Source: Pandoraea bronchicola | GTDB lineage: Bacteria > Pseudomonadota > Gammaproteobacteria > Burkholderiales > Burkholderiaceae | Direction: 5' to 3' | Assembly (NCBI RefSeq): GCF_902459805.1 | Contig: NZ_CABPST010000017.1 | Location: 1 to 64,000 of the forward strand | Length of the DNA: 64,000 bases | Shown: positions 36,676 through 46,724 of the stretch, in pieces | How positions within the stretch are numbered: position 1 is the first letter of the stretch | Layout: each line of letters begins with the position of its first letter | Notes under the pieces: model-generated | Seen by the model: the letters and a program-made list of their open reading frames with translations, nothing else | Told to the model about the DNA's origin: nothing | Databases searched by the model: none | Program-made: the position numbers and the translations under genes

Positions 36676-38364
36676 ATGCAGTGTTCAGTTCCGTTGTTCG
36701 ATGCAGTGCCGTTGATCACCGTGTTCGTCTGCGTCGTTCTGGGCCAACTGCTCGGACGCATCAAACTCGGCCCGATCCAGCTCGGCGGCGTGTGTGGAGC
36801 GCTGCTCGTGGCCTTGCTCGTGGGCCAGACCGGGTGCATGGTCGAAGGCTCGCTCAAGGACTTCGCCTTCGCGCTCTTCATTTTTGCCATGGGCTTTTCC
36901 GCCGGGCCGCAGTTTGTCGAGAACCTGAACCTGCGGGGCCTGCGCTTCAGTGTGCTCTCCATTATTGAAGTGGTCTTCGTGTTCGGCATCGTGATGATCG
37001 CCGTGAAGCTGCTCGGCCTCGATCCGGGCACGGCGGGCGGGCTCGCGGCTGGCGCTGCCACGGAGTCTGCAATGGTCGGCACGGCCATCGAAGCCCTCAA
37101 CCGGCTCGGCCTCGCGCCTGAGAACTTCAAGGCGCTGCAGGCCAACGTCGTGACCGCTTACACGCTCACGTACGTGTTCGGCCTTATCACCATCGTGCTG
37201 TTCACCAACCTGCTCGCGCCGCGTCTGTTGGGCATCGATCTCAAGCAGGACAGTGCACGTCTCGCTCGGGAAATGGAAGACGAGAACGGTGGCGAAGCTG
37301 GCGCACCCGCGGCGCCCGATGTGGTCGGACGCAGCTATCGCGTAGCGCATCCGGGACTGACCGTCGCCGCGCTGGAGGCCGCGTTCGAAGGGCGGGTGGC
37401 CGTCGAGCGGGTGCGTCGTGCGTCGGCGTCGGTGCCTGTTGCGCAGCGTCTCGCGCTCGAGCCGAATGACGAGCTTCTGATCGTCGGCCGGCGCGACGCC
37501 ATGCTCGAAGCGCATGCGCTCATCGGCCCCGAGGTCGCTGGCACCGAAACGAATGAGATCGTGCTGGTCGAGCGCGAGTTCGTCATGACCAACAAGGAAG
37601 CCGAAGGCCGCACGGTGACCGACCTGCGTCGCGAAGCGCCCGTGGATGTGCGTCACGGCGTGTTCGTCAAATCGGTCAGGCGTATGGGCATGCAACTGCC
37701 CTCGCTGGGCAAGATCGCGCTGCAGCGAGGCGACGTCGTCACGCTGCAAGGTCAGGAAAGCGATGTGATGCGCGCCGGGGAGGTGCTCGGCAAGCCGGTG
37801 CCGTATGGCAACAAGACGAGCCTCGTGTTTGTCGGCCTCGCGCTCATCGTGGGGCTTTGCATCGGGCATCTTTCGGTGCGCATTGGCGGTGTGCCGATGA
37901 CACTGGGCTCCGGCGGCGGCGCGCTGCTCTCCGGTCTGGCCAGCGGCTGGCTGCTCTCGCGGCGTCCCACATGGGGCACGTTTCCGCCTGCGGCTTTTGA
38001 ACTGCTGAAGGATCTGGGGCTGGCCGTGTTCGTGGTGTGCGTTGGTCTGTCGGCAGGGCCGCAGGCCGCCGTGCTGTTGCGAGAGCACGGTCTGGCCCTG
38101 CCTGTCGTGGGCATCTGCGTGTCTCTCATCCCGGCCCTGGTGTCGCTGTGGGTCGGCCACAAGTTGCTGCGTATCGATGGGCCGATTCTGATCGGCGCCA
38201 TTGCCGGTCAGCAGGCCAGCACGCCTGCAATCAGCGCGGTGGTGCAAACGGCGGACAGCGCATTGCCGGTCGTGGGCTACACGGTGACCTACGCCCTGTC
38301 GAACGTGCTGCTGCCGCTCATGGGGCCAGCGGTAGTTTTCGTCGCCCACCAGTTTTCGCGTTAG
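36676..38364 (+). CDS. aspT: AspT family aspartate:alanine-type exchanger, copy 1
   Basis: A 562-residue AAEx-family transporter. Two hydrophobic domains (about residues 1-175 and 375-560) flank a soluble region with two RCK_C/TrkA-C-like modules (DVVGRSYRVAHPGLTVAALE, FVMTNKEAEGRTVTDLRREA). Each membrane half opens with the duplicated motif seen as KLGPIQLGGVCGALLVALLV and GGVPMTLGSGGGALLSGLAS. AspT exchanges aspartate for alanine across the inner membrane. ATG 36676 has AGGAG 5 nt upstream. It is followed by a second AspT-family gene and AspD, the decarboxylase that makes alanine. Confidence 0.9.
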   Translation: MQCSVPLFDAVPLITVFVCVVLGQLLGRIKLGPIQLGGVCGALLVALLVGQTGCMVEGSLKDFAFALFIFAMGFSAGPQFVENLNLRGLRFSVLSIIEVVFVFGIVMIAVKLLGLDPGTAGGLAAGAATESAMVGTAIEALNRLGLAPENFKALQANVVTAYTLTYVFGLITIVLFTNLLAPRLLGIDLKQDSARLAREMEDENGGEAGAPAAPDVVGRSYRVAHPGLTVAALEAAFEGRVAVERVRRASASVPVAQRLALEPNDELLIVGRRDAMLEAHALIGPEVAGTETNEIVLVEREFVMTNKEAEGRTVTDLRREAPVDVRHGVFVKSVRRMGMQLPSLGKIALQRGDVVTLQGQESDVMRAGEVLGKPVPYGNKTSLVFVGLALIVGLCIGHLSVRIGGVPMTLGSGGGALLSGLASGWLLSRRPTWGTFPPAAFELLKDLGLAVFVVCVGLSAGPQAAVLLREHGLALPVVGICVSLIPALVSLWVGHKLLRIDGPILIGAIAGQQASTPAISAVVQTADSALPVVGYTVTYALSNVLLPLMGPAVVFVAHQFSR

Positions 38365-38437
38365 GGCGTGCCGGCACGGTCGGGGGAGGCCCTGACACTG
38401 CCGGTCACCGCACCCATTCATTGACGGAGGTTCTGCC

Positions 38438-40123
38438 GTGGAACTCGTGCATAGCATTCTCAACCATGTCCCGGAGGTCGCGATCTTTCTATCGCTCGCC
38501 ATCGGGTACGCGATCGGGGCGATCAAGTTCGGGTCGTTCCAGTTAGGCGGTGTGGGCGGCTCGCTGCTGGTGGCCGTTATCGTTTCCCAGATCGGTATCT
38601 CGGTCGACGCGGGTGTGAAGAGCATCATGTTTGCGCTCTTCATCTACGCCGTGGGCTACGAGAGCGGTCCGCAGTTCTTCAGTTCGCTGTCGCGCAAGAC
38701 GTTGCGCGAGATCGGCATGGCCATTTTCCTGGCGGCCTCGGGGCTGATCACGGTGCTGATCTGCGCCAGGATCTTTGGCTTCGACCAGGGGCTGGCGGCC
38801 GGTGTCGCCGGTGGCGGTCTCACACAGTCGGCCATCATCGGCACGGCCGGTGACGCCATCTCGCGTCTGGGCCTGCCTGCCGATGAGGTCAAGCGTCTGC
38901 AATCGGAAGTGGCCATTGGCTATGCCGTCACGTACATCTTCGGCAGCCTCGGCGCGATCATCGTGTGCGCGTCGCTCGTGCCGAAGCTCATGGGACGCAC
39001 GCTCAAGGACGATGCGAAGAAGGCCGAGCTCGCGATGGCCGGTGGCCAGACCGTGCTTTCGGCCGATCAGGTCAATTCGCTGCCGGCGCTCGTCGGCCGC
39101 GTCTATCGCGTGACGACCGGGGCGGGCAAGCGCGTGATCGAAATCGAAAGGCAACTGACCGACGGTGTGACCATCGAGCGTTTGCGTCGCAACGGGAAGA
39201 TCATCATCGCCACTGACGATTTGGTCCTCGAAGCGGGCGACGACGTCATGCTCATCGGGCGCCGTGAGGCGGCGACTGAGGCTTGGCGTCTGCTGGGCGA
39301 CGAACAGCCGCCGACACACGACCTCGACATTGTGCTGCGCATGCAGGAAGTGGTGTTTGCCCGCAAGGGCGGCAACGGCAAGACGCTCGGCGAGCTCAAG
39401 GCCGGTGTGGATCGCGACCTCAAACATGGCGTGTACATCGCGCAGATTACCCGCATGGGCCGGCCCTTGCCGGTGCTTGACGACACCATCGTCTATCACG
39501 GCGACGTGGTGACGCTGTATGGCGCCGACAGCGACGTGCAACGCGCCGCGAAGGAGGCTGGCTATCCCGTCGCCTACTCGGTGAAGACCGACTATGTGTA
39601 CATGGGCATCGGTATCGTGGTCGGTCTGCTGATCGGCTACATCGTGGTCAAGGTCGGCGGTATTCCGCTCACGCTCGGCAGCGGCGGCGGTGCACTGCTC
39701 GCGGGTCTGGTCTTCGGGTGGATGCGTGGCAAGCACCCGACCTTTGGCGCGATGCCGCTCGCCGCGAGTTCGCTGCTCAAGGAGTTGGGGCTTGCGACAT
39801 TCGTGACCTGCGTCGGCCTTTCGGCAGGCGCGCAGGCATGGCAGACCTTGCAGCAAAGCGGCATCTCGATCTTCGTCGCCGGGGTGATCGTCACGATCGT
39901 GCCGCTGCTGCTCACGTATCTGTTCGGTCGCTACGTGCTTCGCTATGACAACGTTGCCATTCTGGCGGGCGCGTTGTCAGGCTCGCGCAGTGCCAACCCT
40001 GCCTTCGGCGAGGTTCTCGACAAGGCCGAGAGCAATGTGCCGACAGTGCCGTTCGCCATCACTTACGCGATCGCCAACGTACTGCTCACGCTGCTCGGAC
40101 CGCTGGTGGTGTCGCTGACCTGA
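38438..40123 (+). CDS. aspT: AspT family aspartate:alanine-type exchanger, copy 2
   Basis: A 561-residue paralogue of the preceding transporter with the same layout: membrane domain, two TrkA-C-like modules (LVGRVYRVTTGAGKRVIEIE, EVVFARKGGNGKTLGELKAG) and a second membrane domain (GGIPLTLGSGGGALLAGLVF). The two copies are clearly related but diverged throughout, so the duplication is old. The start is GTG 38438 with CGGAGG 7 nt upstream. It may form a hetero-oligomer with copy 1 or differ in substrate; the sequence cannot tell. Confidence 0.9.
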   Translation: MELVHSILNHVPEVAIFLSLAIGYAIGAIKFGSFQLGGVGGSLLVAVIVSQIGISVDAGVKSIMFALFIYAVGYESGPQFFSSLSRKTLREIGMAIFLAASGLITVLICARIFGFDQGLAAGVAGGGLTQSAIIGTAGDAISRLGLPADEVKRLQSEVAIGYAVTYIFGSLGAIIVCASLVPKLMGRTLKDDAKKAELAMAGGQTVLSADQVNSLPALVGRVYRVTTGAGKRVIEIERQLTDGVTIERLRRNGKIIIATDDLVLEAGDDVMLIGRREAATEAWRLLGDEQPPTHDLDIVLRMQEVVFARKGGNGKTLGELKAGVDRDLKHGVYIAQITRMGRPLPVLDDTIVYHGDVVTLYGADSDVQRAAKEAGYPVAYSVKTDYVYMGIGIVVGLLIGYIVVKVGGIPLTLGSGGGALLAGLVFGWMRGKHPTFGAMPLAASSLLKELGLATFVTCVGLSAGAQAWQTLQQSGISIFVAGVIVTIVPLLLTYLFGRYVLRYDNVAILAGALSGSRSANPAFGEVLDKAESNVPTVPFAITYAIANVLLTLLGPLVVSLT

Positions 40124-40228
40124 CTGACATGACGGCGCCGCGATATCGCGGCGTCACGCCATGCATTTGCCTCATTCGCCCGATCGTCCGTCGTTGCCCC
40201 AGCAAGACGGAGTCGCAATTGGTTGTAG

Positions 40229-41866
<1,638 letters not shown>

Positions 41867-41964
41867 GCCGCACCGTTCGTCAAGCCTTGAACCCGGTGCC
41901 GGGCCTGATCGCCCGGCACTCGCTGGCCCCCCCTCGATCGCCCCCTCCATGGCGATCGACCCTT

Positions 41965-41993
41965 GCCCGGGAAAACGCTTCCCGGGCTTTTTT
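41965..41993 (+). terminator. Rho-independent terminator after aspD
   Basis: Perfect 9-bp stem GCCCGGGAA / TTCCCGGGC (41965-41973 with 41979-41987), 5-nt loop, followed by six T residues at 41988-41993. Confidence 0.93.
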
Positions 41994-42095
41994 ATGATGT
42001 GAAATCGATGCCGGTCGCTGGCGCAGTGAATTCACGCAAAGTGCGTGGTTGGTCCGCAACGTTCGGAGGCAGGCGCCTGACCGGCGAGCCCCAAT

Positions 42096-42119
42096 AAAAA
42101 TGCCCGCACGAGGCGGGCA
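42096..42119 (-). terminator. Rho-independent terminator, leftward
   Basis: TGCCCGC (42101-42107) pairs with GCGGGCA (42113-42119). The A-run at 42096-42100 becomes a T-run on the minus strand. No minus-strand gene upstream was found, so it may end an unrecognised small RNA. Confidence 0.65.
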
Positions 42120-42310
42120 AAAATCACTACAGGGGAAGTCACGCGATAAGAGTGGCAATTCGCCGAAAGAGTTCCCGGCATTCCGTGACTGGCAGCGCGT
42201 CACCCGATCGACGTAAAATAGCCCCTTGTCGCTAAAGCACCCCCTCATGTCGGACGCGGCGCACGACGCCGGTGGATGGCATCAGCGTGGGGTGGGATTT
42301 CAGGTGTCGA

Positions 42311-43660
42311 ATGTCGTCGGTAAAACCGGTCGTGCGGGGTTGCCTCCTGCTGGCCGCGTGCCTGAGTGCCGGGATACCGGTGCTTGCGCACGCACAATCC
42401 CTTTTCTCGGATTCCAATCCGCCATGCTTCACTGAGCGGAACGCCGTGTCCTATGGTTTGTGGGATCGCGGCCTTGCGCCTCAGTATTTCGTGCCGCCTC
42501 CGGCGCCCGTGGTGCCGGATCCGGACGTCTCGTCAGACCCCATCGCGTTGTTCGCCGGGGACGATCCGAACGCGGTCGCCGCTGCCGTCGATCGCGAGGC
42601 CGCGCAACGGGCGGCGGCAAGTGCCACGGCGACCGCCGGCGGCGCCGCGCAGGCGCCGCAGACCGCTTCCGGGGCACAAGCATCGAATGCCGATGCATCG
42701 CAAGTGGCGCCGGGCGTAGAGGCCGCTGCGAGCGCACCGTCTGCTGACGTGCCACCGCCCCCCCCGTCTCCCCCATTGCCCGCCGCGGATTTCGCCATTG
42801 CGCCGGAGTTGAGCGCCGATGGTACGGCGATTTCGGCGGTGGATCTGGATGCTGCGGCGTCTGCACCGTCGGCCGCAAGCGAAACCCCTCAGGCACCCGA
42901 CGTCGCGCCGCCCAATGCCTTCCTCGCGCGGGCCTCGTGCCTGCGCGGACTGCCGCGTCACGAAAGCCTGGCAAACCGCAATATCCGCATGTTGATGCGC
43001 CGGGGGCTCGTGGTGCGTAACGACCAGTTGCCGCTTATCGCCACGCGCAGCCGTACCCCTGGCGAGGGCGCTGTCGGCCTTCAGGTGCTCAACGAGCAGC
43101 CGTATCAGTTCAACGTCGGTATGAACAACAGCGGCATGACGACCACAGGCAAGATGCAGGGCACGGCGAACCTGTTGATGAACAACCCGCTGGGCATGTA
43201 CGGCAAGTTCAATACGACGCTGAGTCAGGACTTGCAGAATGCCCGCCGCGATGCGACAAACCGGGATGTCACGGCCAACTACTCGGTGCCGATCGACGCC
43301 GACTGGACTGTCGGGATCACGGGCAAGACCAACGCGGCCACCGACCAGATGGCCACCAGCACCACGCAGACGCAGACGCTGCAATGGCGCGTGCGCCGTG
43401 CGTTCGACTTCACATCCAATGGCTCGACGGGCCTCGAATTTCGCTACAACCGCAGTCGTACCGAGGACCCGAACGCCATGCATACCTACGACAGTTATGC
43501 CGAGGTGGGGCTGAGCCACACGCACTATCTGGGCTCGTCGAAGCTCGATCTATCGGTGATGCAGCGCCTGAACGCGCCGTGGATGCCTGCGTCGAGCGGG
43601 CCGCCGGGGTGGTCGTATCGCTTCCAGTCGATCGACGCGAAGCTCACCGTGCCGTTCTGA
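42311..43660 (+). CDS. Exported protein with a truncated TpsB/ShlB-like beta-barrel
   Basis: A 449-residue protein. A signal peptide (GCLLLAACLSAGIPVLAHAQ) is followed by about 150 residues of low-complexity Ala/Pro-rich sequence (residues 50-205). The last 190 residues resemble strands from the barrel of two-partner secretion transporters: YQFNVGMNNSGMTTTGKMQG, ANLLMNNPLGMYGKFNTTLS, RVRRAFDFTSNGSTGLEFRY, ending in Phe. Normal TpsB proteins are about 550 residues with a POTRA domain and 16 strands, so this is short and no POTRA is evident. No TpsA partner is nearby. ATG 42311 gives the cleanest signal peptide. Confidence 0.65.
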   Translation: MSSVKPVVRGCLLLAACLSAGIPVLAHAQSLFSDSNPPCFTERNAVSYGLWDRGLAPQYFVPPPAPVVPDPDVSSDPIALFAGDDPNAVAAAVDREAAQRAAASATATAGGAAQAPQTASGAQASNADASQVAPGVEAAASAPSADVPPPPPSPPLPAADFAIAPELSADGTAISAVDLDAAASAPSAASETPQAPDVAPPNAFLARASCLRGLPRHESLANRNIRMLMRRGLVVRNDQLPLIATRSRTPGEGAVGLQVLNEQPYQFNVGMNNSGMTTTGKMQGTANLLMNNPLGMYGKFNTTLSQDLQNARRDATNRDVTANYSVPIDADWTVGITGKTNAATDQMATSTTQTQTLQWRVRRAFDFTSNGSTGLEFRYNRSRTEDPNAMHTYDSYAEVGLSHTHYLGSSKLDLSVMQRLNAPWMPASSGPPGWSYRFQSIDAKLTVPF

Positions 43661-44192
43661 CGAAGGTCATCACGGCATCGAGCGATACCGTTCGCACGAG
43701 CGAAGCGGACATGTCCGCGAAGTGCTCGCTTTCCCCGAACAGAATGACGGGCTTGCCGTAGTGCACGGCGAGCCTGACTTCGTCGCGTGTGCCGTGATTT
43801 CCGGGCAGGGCGACGATGACGTCGCTCGAGAGCACATTGATGTGATTGCGCGAGAGCGTGCCGGCCGGCGCGTCGGGCAGATGGCGCGGCAACGGACTCA
43901 CGATGGGCACTTCCACGAACGGATTCGGATACCCGGGCAGGGGACGGAACGTCGGGTCCTCGCCGTCGTCGCCGACGGCCTCGGTCGGTATGACACCGAT
44001 ACTGCGTCCTACGCGCTGAGGCACGGCGCAAAAGGCTTCGCTCACGCTGGCCATCACGCCCTGCCCGCCGCCGGTGAGCAGGTGGTAACCAGCGAGCGCG
44101 AGTGCGCGGCCGAGGGGGGCGGCGAGTTCGGTCCACGGCTGTTTGCCGGAACCCATGACACCGATGGTTTTAGGGCGCAGGGGAGTGGTCAT
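43644..44192 (-). CDS. LOG-like / TIGR00725 family SLOG-fold protein
   Basis: A 182-residue Rossmann-like protein. TIGVMGSGKQPWTELAAPLG, then LTGGGQGVMASVSEAFCAVP, are the nucleotide-binding loops; PGNHGTRDEVRLAVHYGKPV replaces the usual PGGxGTxxE of LOG proteins. The family includes cytokinin-activating phosphoribohydrolases and related proteins of unknown function. ATG 44192 is favoured; the open frame extends further upstream without homology. It converges on the TpsB-like gene with a 17-bp overlap of 3' ends. Confidence 0.75.
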   Translation of the reverse strand: MTTPLRPKTIGVMGSGKQPWTELAAPLGRALALAGYHLLTGGGQGVMASVSEAFCAVPQRVGRSIGVIPTEAVGDDGEDPTFRPLPGYPNPFVEVPIVSPLPRHLPDAPAGTLSRNHINVLSSDVIVALPGNHGTRDEVRLAVHYGKPVILFGESEHFADMSASLVRTVSLDAVMTFVRTAR

Positions 44193-44317
44193 AGTGGGAG
44201 GCGGGTCAGAGCGCTGCCGATGATAAACGAATTCGCGTCGACTCATCGGGCGGGAGGCTGGGGCGGGGTGGGGCGGGACGGCGGTAACGCCGCCCTGGCG
44301 ACGCAGATCGAGCGGGC

Positions 44318-44343
44318 AAAAAAAACCCGCCGGATCGGCGGGT
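44318..44343 (-). terminator. Rho-independent terminator, leftward
   Basis: ACCCGCCG (44325-44332) pairs with CGGCGGGT (44336-44343) around a 3-nt loop; eight A residues at 44318-44325 give a T-run on the minus strand. Confidence 0.85.
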
Positions 44344-44446
44344 GAGGAAAGCAGGCCTCCCACGGGGAAGTGAAAGCCTGATCTCGCGAGGTGTTTGCGA
44401 GACCCGTGTAGTATCGTGACCCAAACGTCTGTTGGCTATGGGTCAA
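44318..44446 (-). ncRNA. Candidate structured small RNA or transcription attenuator
   Basis: On the minus strand a possible promoter (TTGGAA, complement of 44471-44476; TAGGAC, complement of 44447-44452; 18-bp spacing) precedes about 130 nt with four hairpins. They are TGACCCA/TGGGTCA (44417-44423 with 44439-44445), TCTCGC/GCGAGA (44382-44387 with 44397-44402), CAGGC/GCCTG with an inner C-rich/G-rich stem (44352-44380), and a terminator. The LOG-like gene starts 125 bp further on, so it could be its regulated leader or a free small RNA. No known RNA family was recognised. Confidence 0.4.
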
Positions 44447-44515
44447 GTCCTAAAGTCCGTGTCAGACGCTTTCCAATTCCGTTTCCCAACCTTTCTGACG
44501 TTCACGGGGCGATAG

Positions 44516-45010
44516 ATGACCGAACCGACTGATACCCCACCGGCCACGGCCGCCCAGATCGCCGCCATGCAGGCGTTGCGCGCGGCGCTGCTGGCGCAAC
44601 ACAAAGTGCTGATTGCCAACGATCGTCAGCAATACGAAGCAGTCTTCGGGCCGGTGCCGACCGGGCGCTTCGTGCAGTTGTTGACGGAAGACGCCTGGTT
44701 CCGCTGGCTCGATCCGCTCTCACGCCTGATCGTCGCCCTCGACGAATGGCTCGAGCAGACTCCGCCGCTGGCCGACACCGGCATTGCGCTGGCCGATGAA
44801 GCCGGCAAGCTGTTCCGGCACACCGACGCCGAGTTTGGTGAGCGTTACCGGCTGGCCTTGCAGCAGGCGCCGGATGCGGTGCTCGGTCAGAGTCAGGTCG
44901 TCGCGGCGCTGCGTGGCGTGCCACAGTCGCCGCCCGATGAGGCAGGAACCGCCGATGCATCGGTCAGGCAGGACCCCGATACGTTGGCAAACAAGGGGAA
45001 TGGCGCTTGA
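44516..45010 (+). CDS. Conserved hypothetical protein
   Basis: A 164-residue acidic, mainly alpha-helical soluble protein without a signal peptide. It contains RAALLAQHKVLIANDRQQYE, GRFVQLLTEDAWFRWLDPLS and RLIVALDEWLEQ, which look like a conserved helical bundle, followed by a disordered tail after about residue 135. I recall similar small proteins of unknown function in Burkholderia and relatives but cannot assign a role. The next gene is 390 bp away, so it is probably monocistronic. Confidence 0.7.
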   Translation: MTEPTDTPPATAAQIAAMQALRAALLAQHKVLIANDRQQYEAVFGPVPTGRFVQLLTEDAWFRWLDPLSRLIVALDEWLEQTPPLADTGIALADEAGKLFRHTDAEFGERYRLALQQAPDAVLGQSQVVAALRGVPQSPPDEAGTADASVRQDPDTLANKGNGA

Positions 45011-45400
45011 GCAGGGAGGGGGCAGACCGTCAAGCCGAATATTTGTTCCATCGCTGATCGTTTTTTGGGCAAGGATCTTGACAGCCCCTGTTCACGGGGC
45101 ATTCGGGAGGGCGAGGGCAGGTTATCCAGTGGGTTATCCACAAAGGGTGTGGACAACTTCCGGGGCGGCGTTGCGCCGCCTCTGATTGCCTGCCCCTCCA
45201 TGCGCCACGCAATGGCTCGCCCGTTTCGCGGGAGATGGTGAGCGAACGGGGAGGATGGCGAAGTCGTCTGGCCCGATGCGAATCTGCGGCGTTGGCTCTA
45301 TGTCGATCCTTCTCACGCTGCGACAATACCGTCTTTGCCCTTCGCCGGATGCGCGCCGTGCCGGTCGTTTTCCGACACTTTCCTGCCGCGTTCGATTGAC
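45011..45400. other. Intergenic region with a DnaA-box-like cluster
   Basis: About 390 bp with no credible gene. The notable content is the cluster at 45122-45156, described separately. The promoter of the EamA gene should lie in its right half. Confidence 0.5.
45122..45156. promoter_or_regulatory. DnaA-box-like cluster
   Basis: TTATCCAGT (45122-45130), a perfect consensus box TTATCCACA (45134-45142) and the inverted TGTGGACAA (45148-45156, reverse complement TTGTCCACA) lie within 35 bp. Their spacing is 12-14 bp. The two right-hand boxes also form an inverted repeat. Confidence 0.45.
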
Positions 45401-46249
45401 ATGACTACCACGCCCATCGTGCTGCTGGTGCTGCTCTCGGCACTGATGCATGCCACCTGGAACGCATTTCTCCACGCAAGCCCCGATCGTCTCTGGCAGG
45501 TGGGCATGATGGCCGTGCCGCAGTTGCTCACGGCCGTGGCCGGCACCTTGTGGTTACCGATGCCTCCGATGCAGGTCTGGCCGCTCATTGTGCTTTCCGC
45601 CTGTGCGCAGGTCGCTTACACGGCGGCGCTCATCCGGGCGTACCGCGTGGGTGAGTTCGGGCAAATCTATCCCATAGCGCGTGGTATTTCGCCGCTGCTG
45701 ATCTCGGTGGCGGCGTTGCTGCTGGCGGGCGAGTCGCCTCGCTGGGTCGCCGTGGCGGGAATTGCGTGCATTTGCACCGGCATTCTCACGCTGGCGCTGC
45801 GCGGGCGCCGTTTGTCGGGCGACAGCGTGCCAGCGGCGTTGCTCACCGGCGTATTCATCGCGGCTTACACAATTGTCGACGGCTTCGGTGTGCGTCTGTC
45901 CAACGGCAACGGCGTGAGCTATATCGCGTGGGCCTATCTGTTCGCCAGCGTGCCGCTCGTGGGGGCGGTGTGGAAGTGGCGGGGCGGATGGCGTGGCATG
46001 TTTCTCGCACCGCGCCGCCGCGTGACGGAGGCGCTGGGCGCGGGCATCGTCGCGCAATGCGCTTACGGCATGGTGGTGTTCGCGCTGCAATACCTGCCGA
46101 TGGGCGTGGTATCGGCGCTGCGTGAGTCCAGCGCCATCTTCGCGGTGCTGCTGGGCTGGCTGTTCCTGCGCGAGAAGCTCAACGCCCGCCGCCTCGTGGC
46201 GTGCAGCCTCGTGGTCGGCGGCGCGGTACTCATCAAGCTGGGCGCTTAG
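45401..46249 (+). CDS. EamA/DMT family transporter
   Basis: A 282-residue DMT carrier with about ten helices and two EamA repeats. It starts MTTTPIVLLVLLSALMHATW NAF, typical of the group annotated as phosphonate-utilisation-associated EamA proteins. The second repeat contains VVFALQYLPMGVVSALRESS and LREKLNARRLVACSLVVGGA. ATG 45401 gives a direct start at the first helix. It converges on fdsD with a 30-bp gap. The substrate is unknown and no phosphonate genes are nearby. Confidence 0.85.
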   Translation: MTTTPIVLLVLLSALMHATWNAFLHASPDRLWQVGMMAVPQLLTAVAGTLWLPMPPMQVWPLIVLSACAQVAYTAALIRAYRVGEFGQIYPIARGISPLLISVAALLLAGESPRWVAVAGIACICTGILTLALRGRRLSGDSVPAALLTGVFIAAYTIVDGFGVRLSNGNGVSYIAWAYLFASVPLVGAVWKWRGGWRGMFLAPRRRVTEALGAGIVAQCAYGMVVFALQYLPMGVVSALRESSAIFAVLLGWLFLREKLNARRLVACSLVVGGAVLIKLGA

Positions 46250-46279
46250 GCAATGTCTGCGCCCGCCCCGTCGTCTGGC

Positions 46280-46513
46280 TTAGCTGCGCGGCCAGAGTTC
46301 GGCACGATGCGCCGTAATCGCGGCCACGACGATCTCGCGCATGCCATGCCCGTCGGTGGCTTCGAGATGCTCGAGAATCGTCATACGCATGCGCGGGGCC
46401 CAGAAGCGTCGCAGGTGGCCTGCAATGTTCTCGAGCGCTTCACCGCGATCGGGCATCGTCTCGAAGAAGTCCCCGATCTGATTGGCCATCTTGACCAGGT
46501 TGTCGGTGTCCAT
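46280..46513 (-). CDS. fdsD: Formate dehydrogenase, delta subunit
   Basis: A 77-residue FdsD protein. MDTDNLVKMANQIGDFFETM and HLRRFWAPRMRMTILEHLEA are typical of this small subunit, which is needed for formation or stability of active NAD-dependent formate dehydrogenase in Cupriavidus and Rhodobacter. It lies 211 bp after fdsA with no gene between, whereas fdsC usually fills that place. The longer open frame upstream is not used, since homology begins at MDTDNLV. Confidence 0.88.
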   Translation of the reverse strand: MDTDNLVKMANQIGDFFETMPDRGEALENIAGHLRRFWAPRMRMTILEHLEATDGHGMREIVVAAITAHRAELWPRS

Positions 46514-46724
46514 GATCTGTGCTGTCCCCTGAAATCGTTCTCTGTCGGTGTGCTGCCGTGTGATGTCCGGCGCTGGGTGGCCAATCTCGCGTCCGCCGCA
46601 CTGTCTTCTGGCAATAGACGGTGAGGCTCGCCGGAGCCCTCCGGCGCTGGACACGGATTGTCCGTCGCCGCGCACCGCTTCGCGGACATCCAATGAAGCG
46701 GCGCGCGTTGCTTCCTTTGACGGC

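Larger units (their letters stand above)
41867..42310. other. aspD to TpsB-like intergenic region
   Basis: About 445 bp with the plus-strand aspD terminator (41965-41993), a second hairpin facing left (42096-42119) and a TAAAAT that may be the -10 of the next gene near 42214. No coding sequence was recognised. Confidence 0.5.
44193..44515. other. Divergent region with a candidate structured RNA
   Basis: About 320 bp between the leftward LOG-like gene and the rightward hypothetical gene. The part 44318-44446 contains four nested or serial hairpins on the minus strand, ending in a terminator, described separately. Confidence 0.5.

Noticed and set aside
36685-38643. 652-residue minus-strand open frame opposite the first aspT
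   Set aside because: His/Arg/Gln-rich translation typical of the antisense of a GC-rich gene; the plus-strand AspT is unmistakable.
45122-45156. Chromosomal replication origin
   Set aside because: Only three boxes, no AT-rich unwinding region, and no dnaA, dnaN, parAB or gidA genes nearby.
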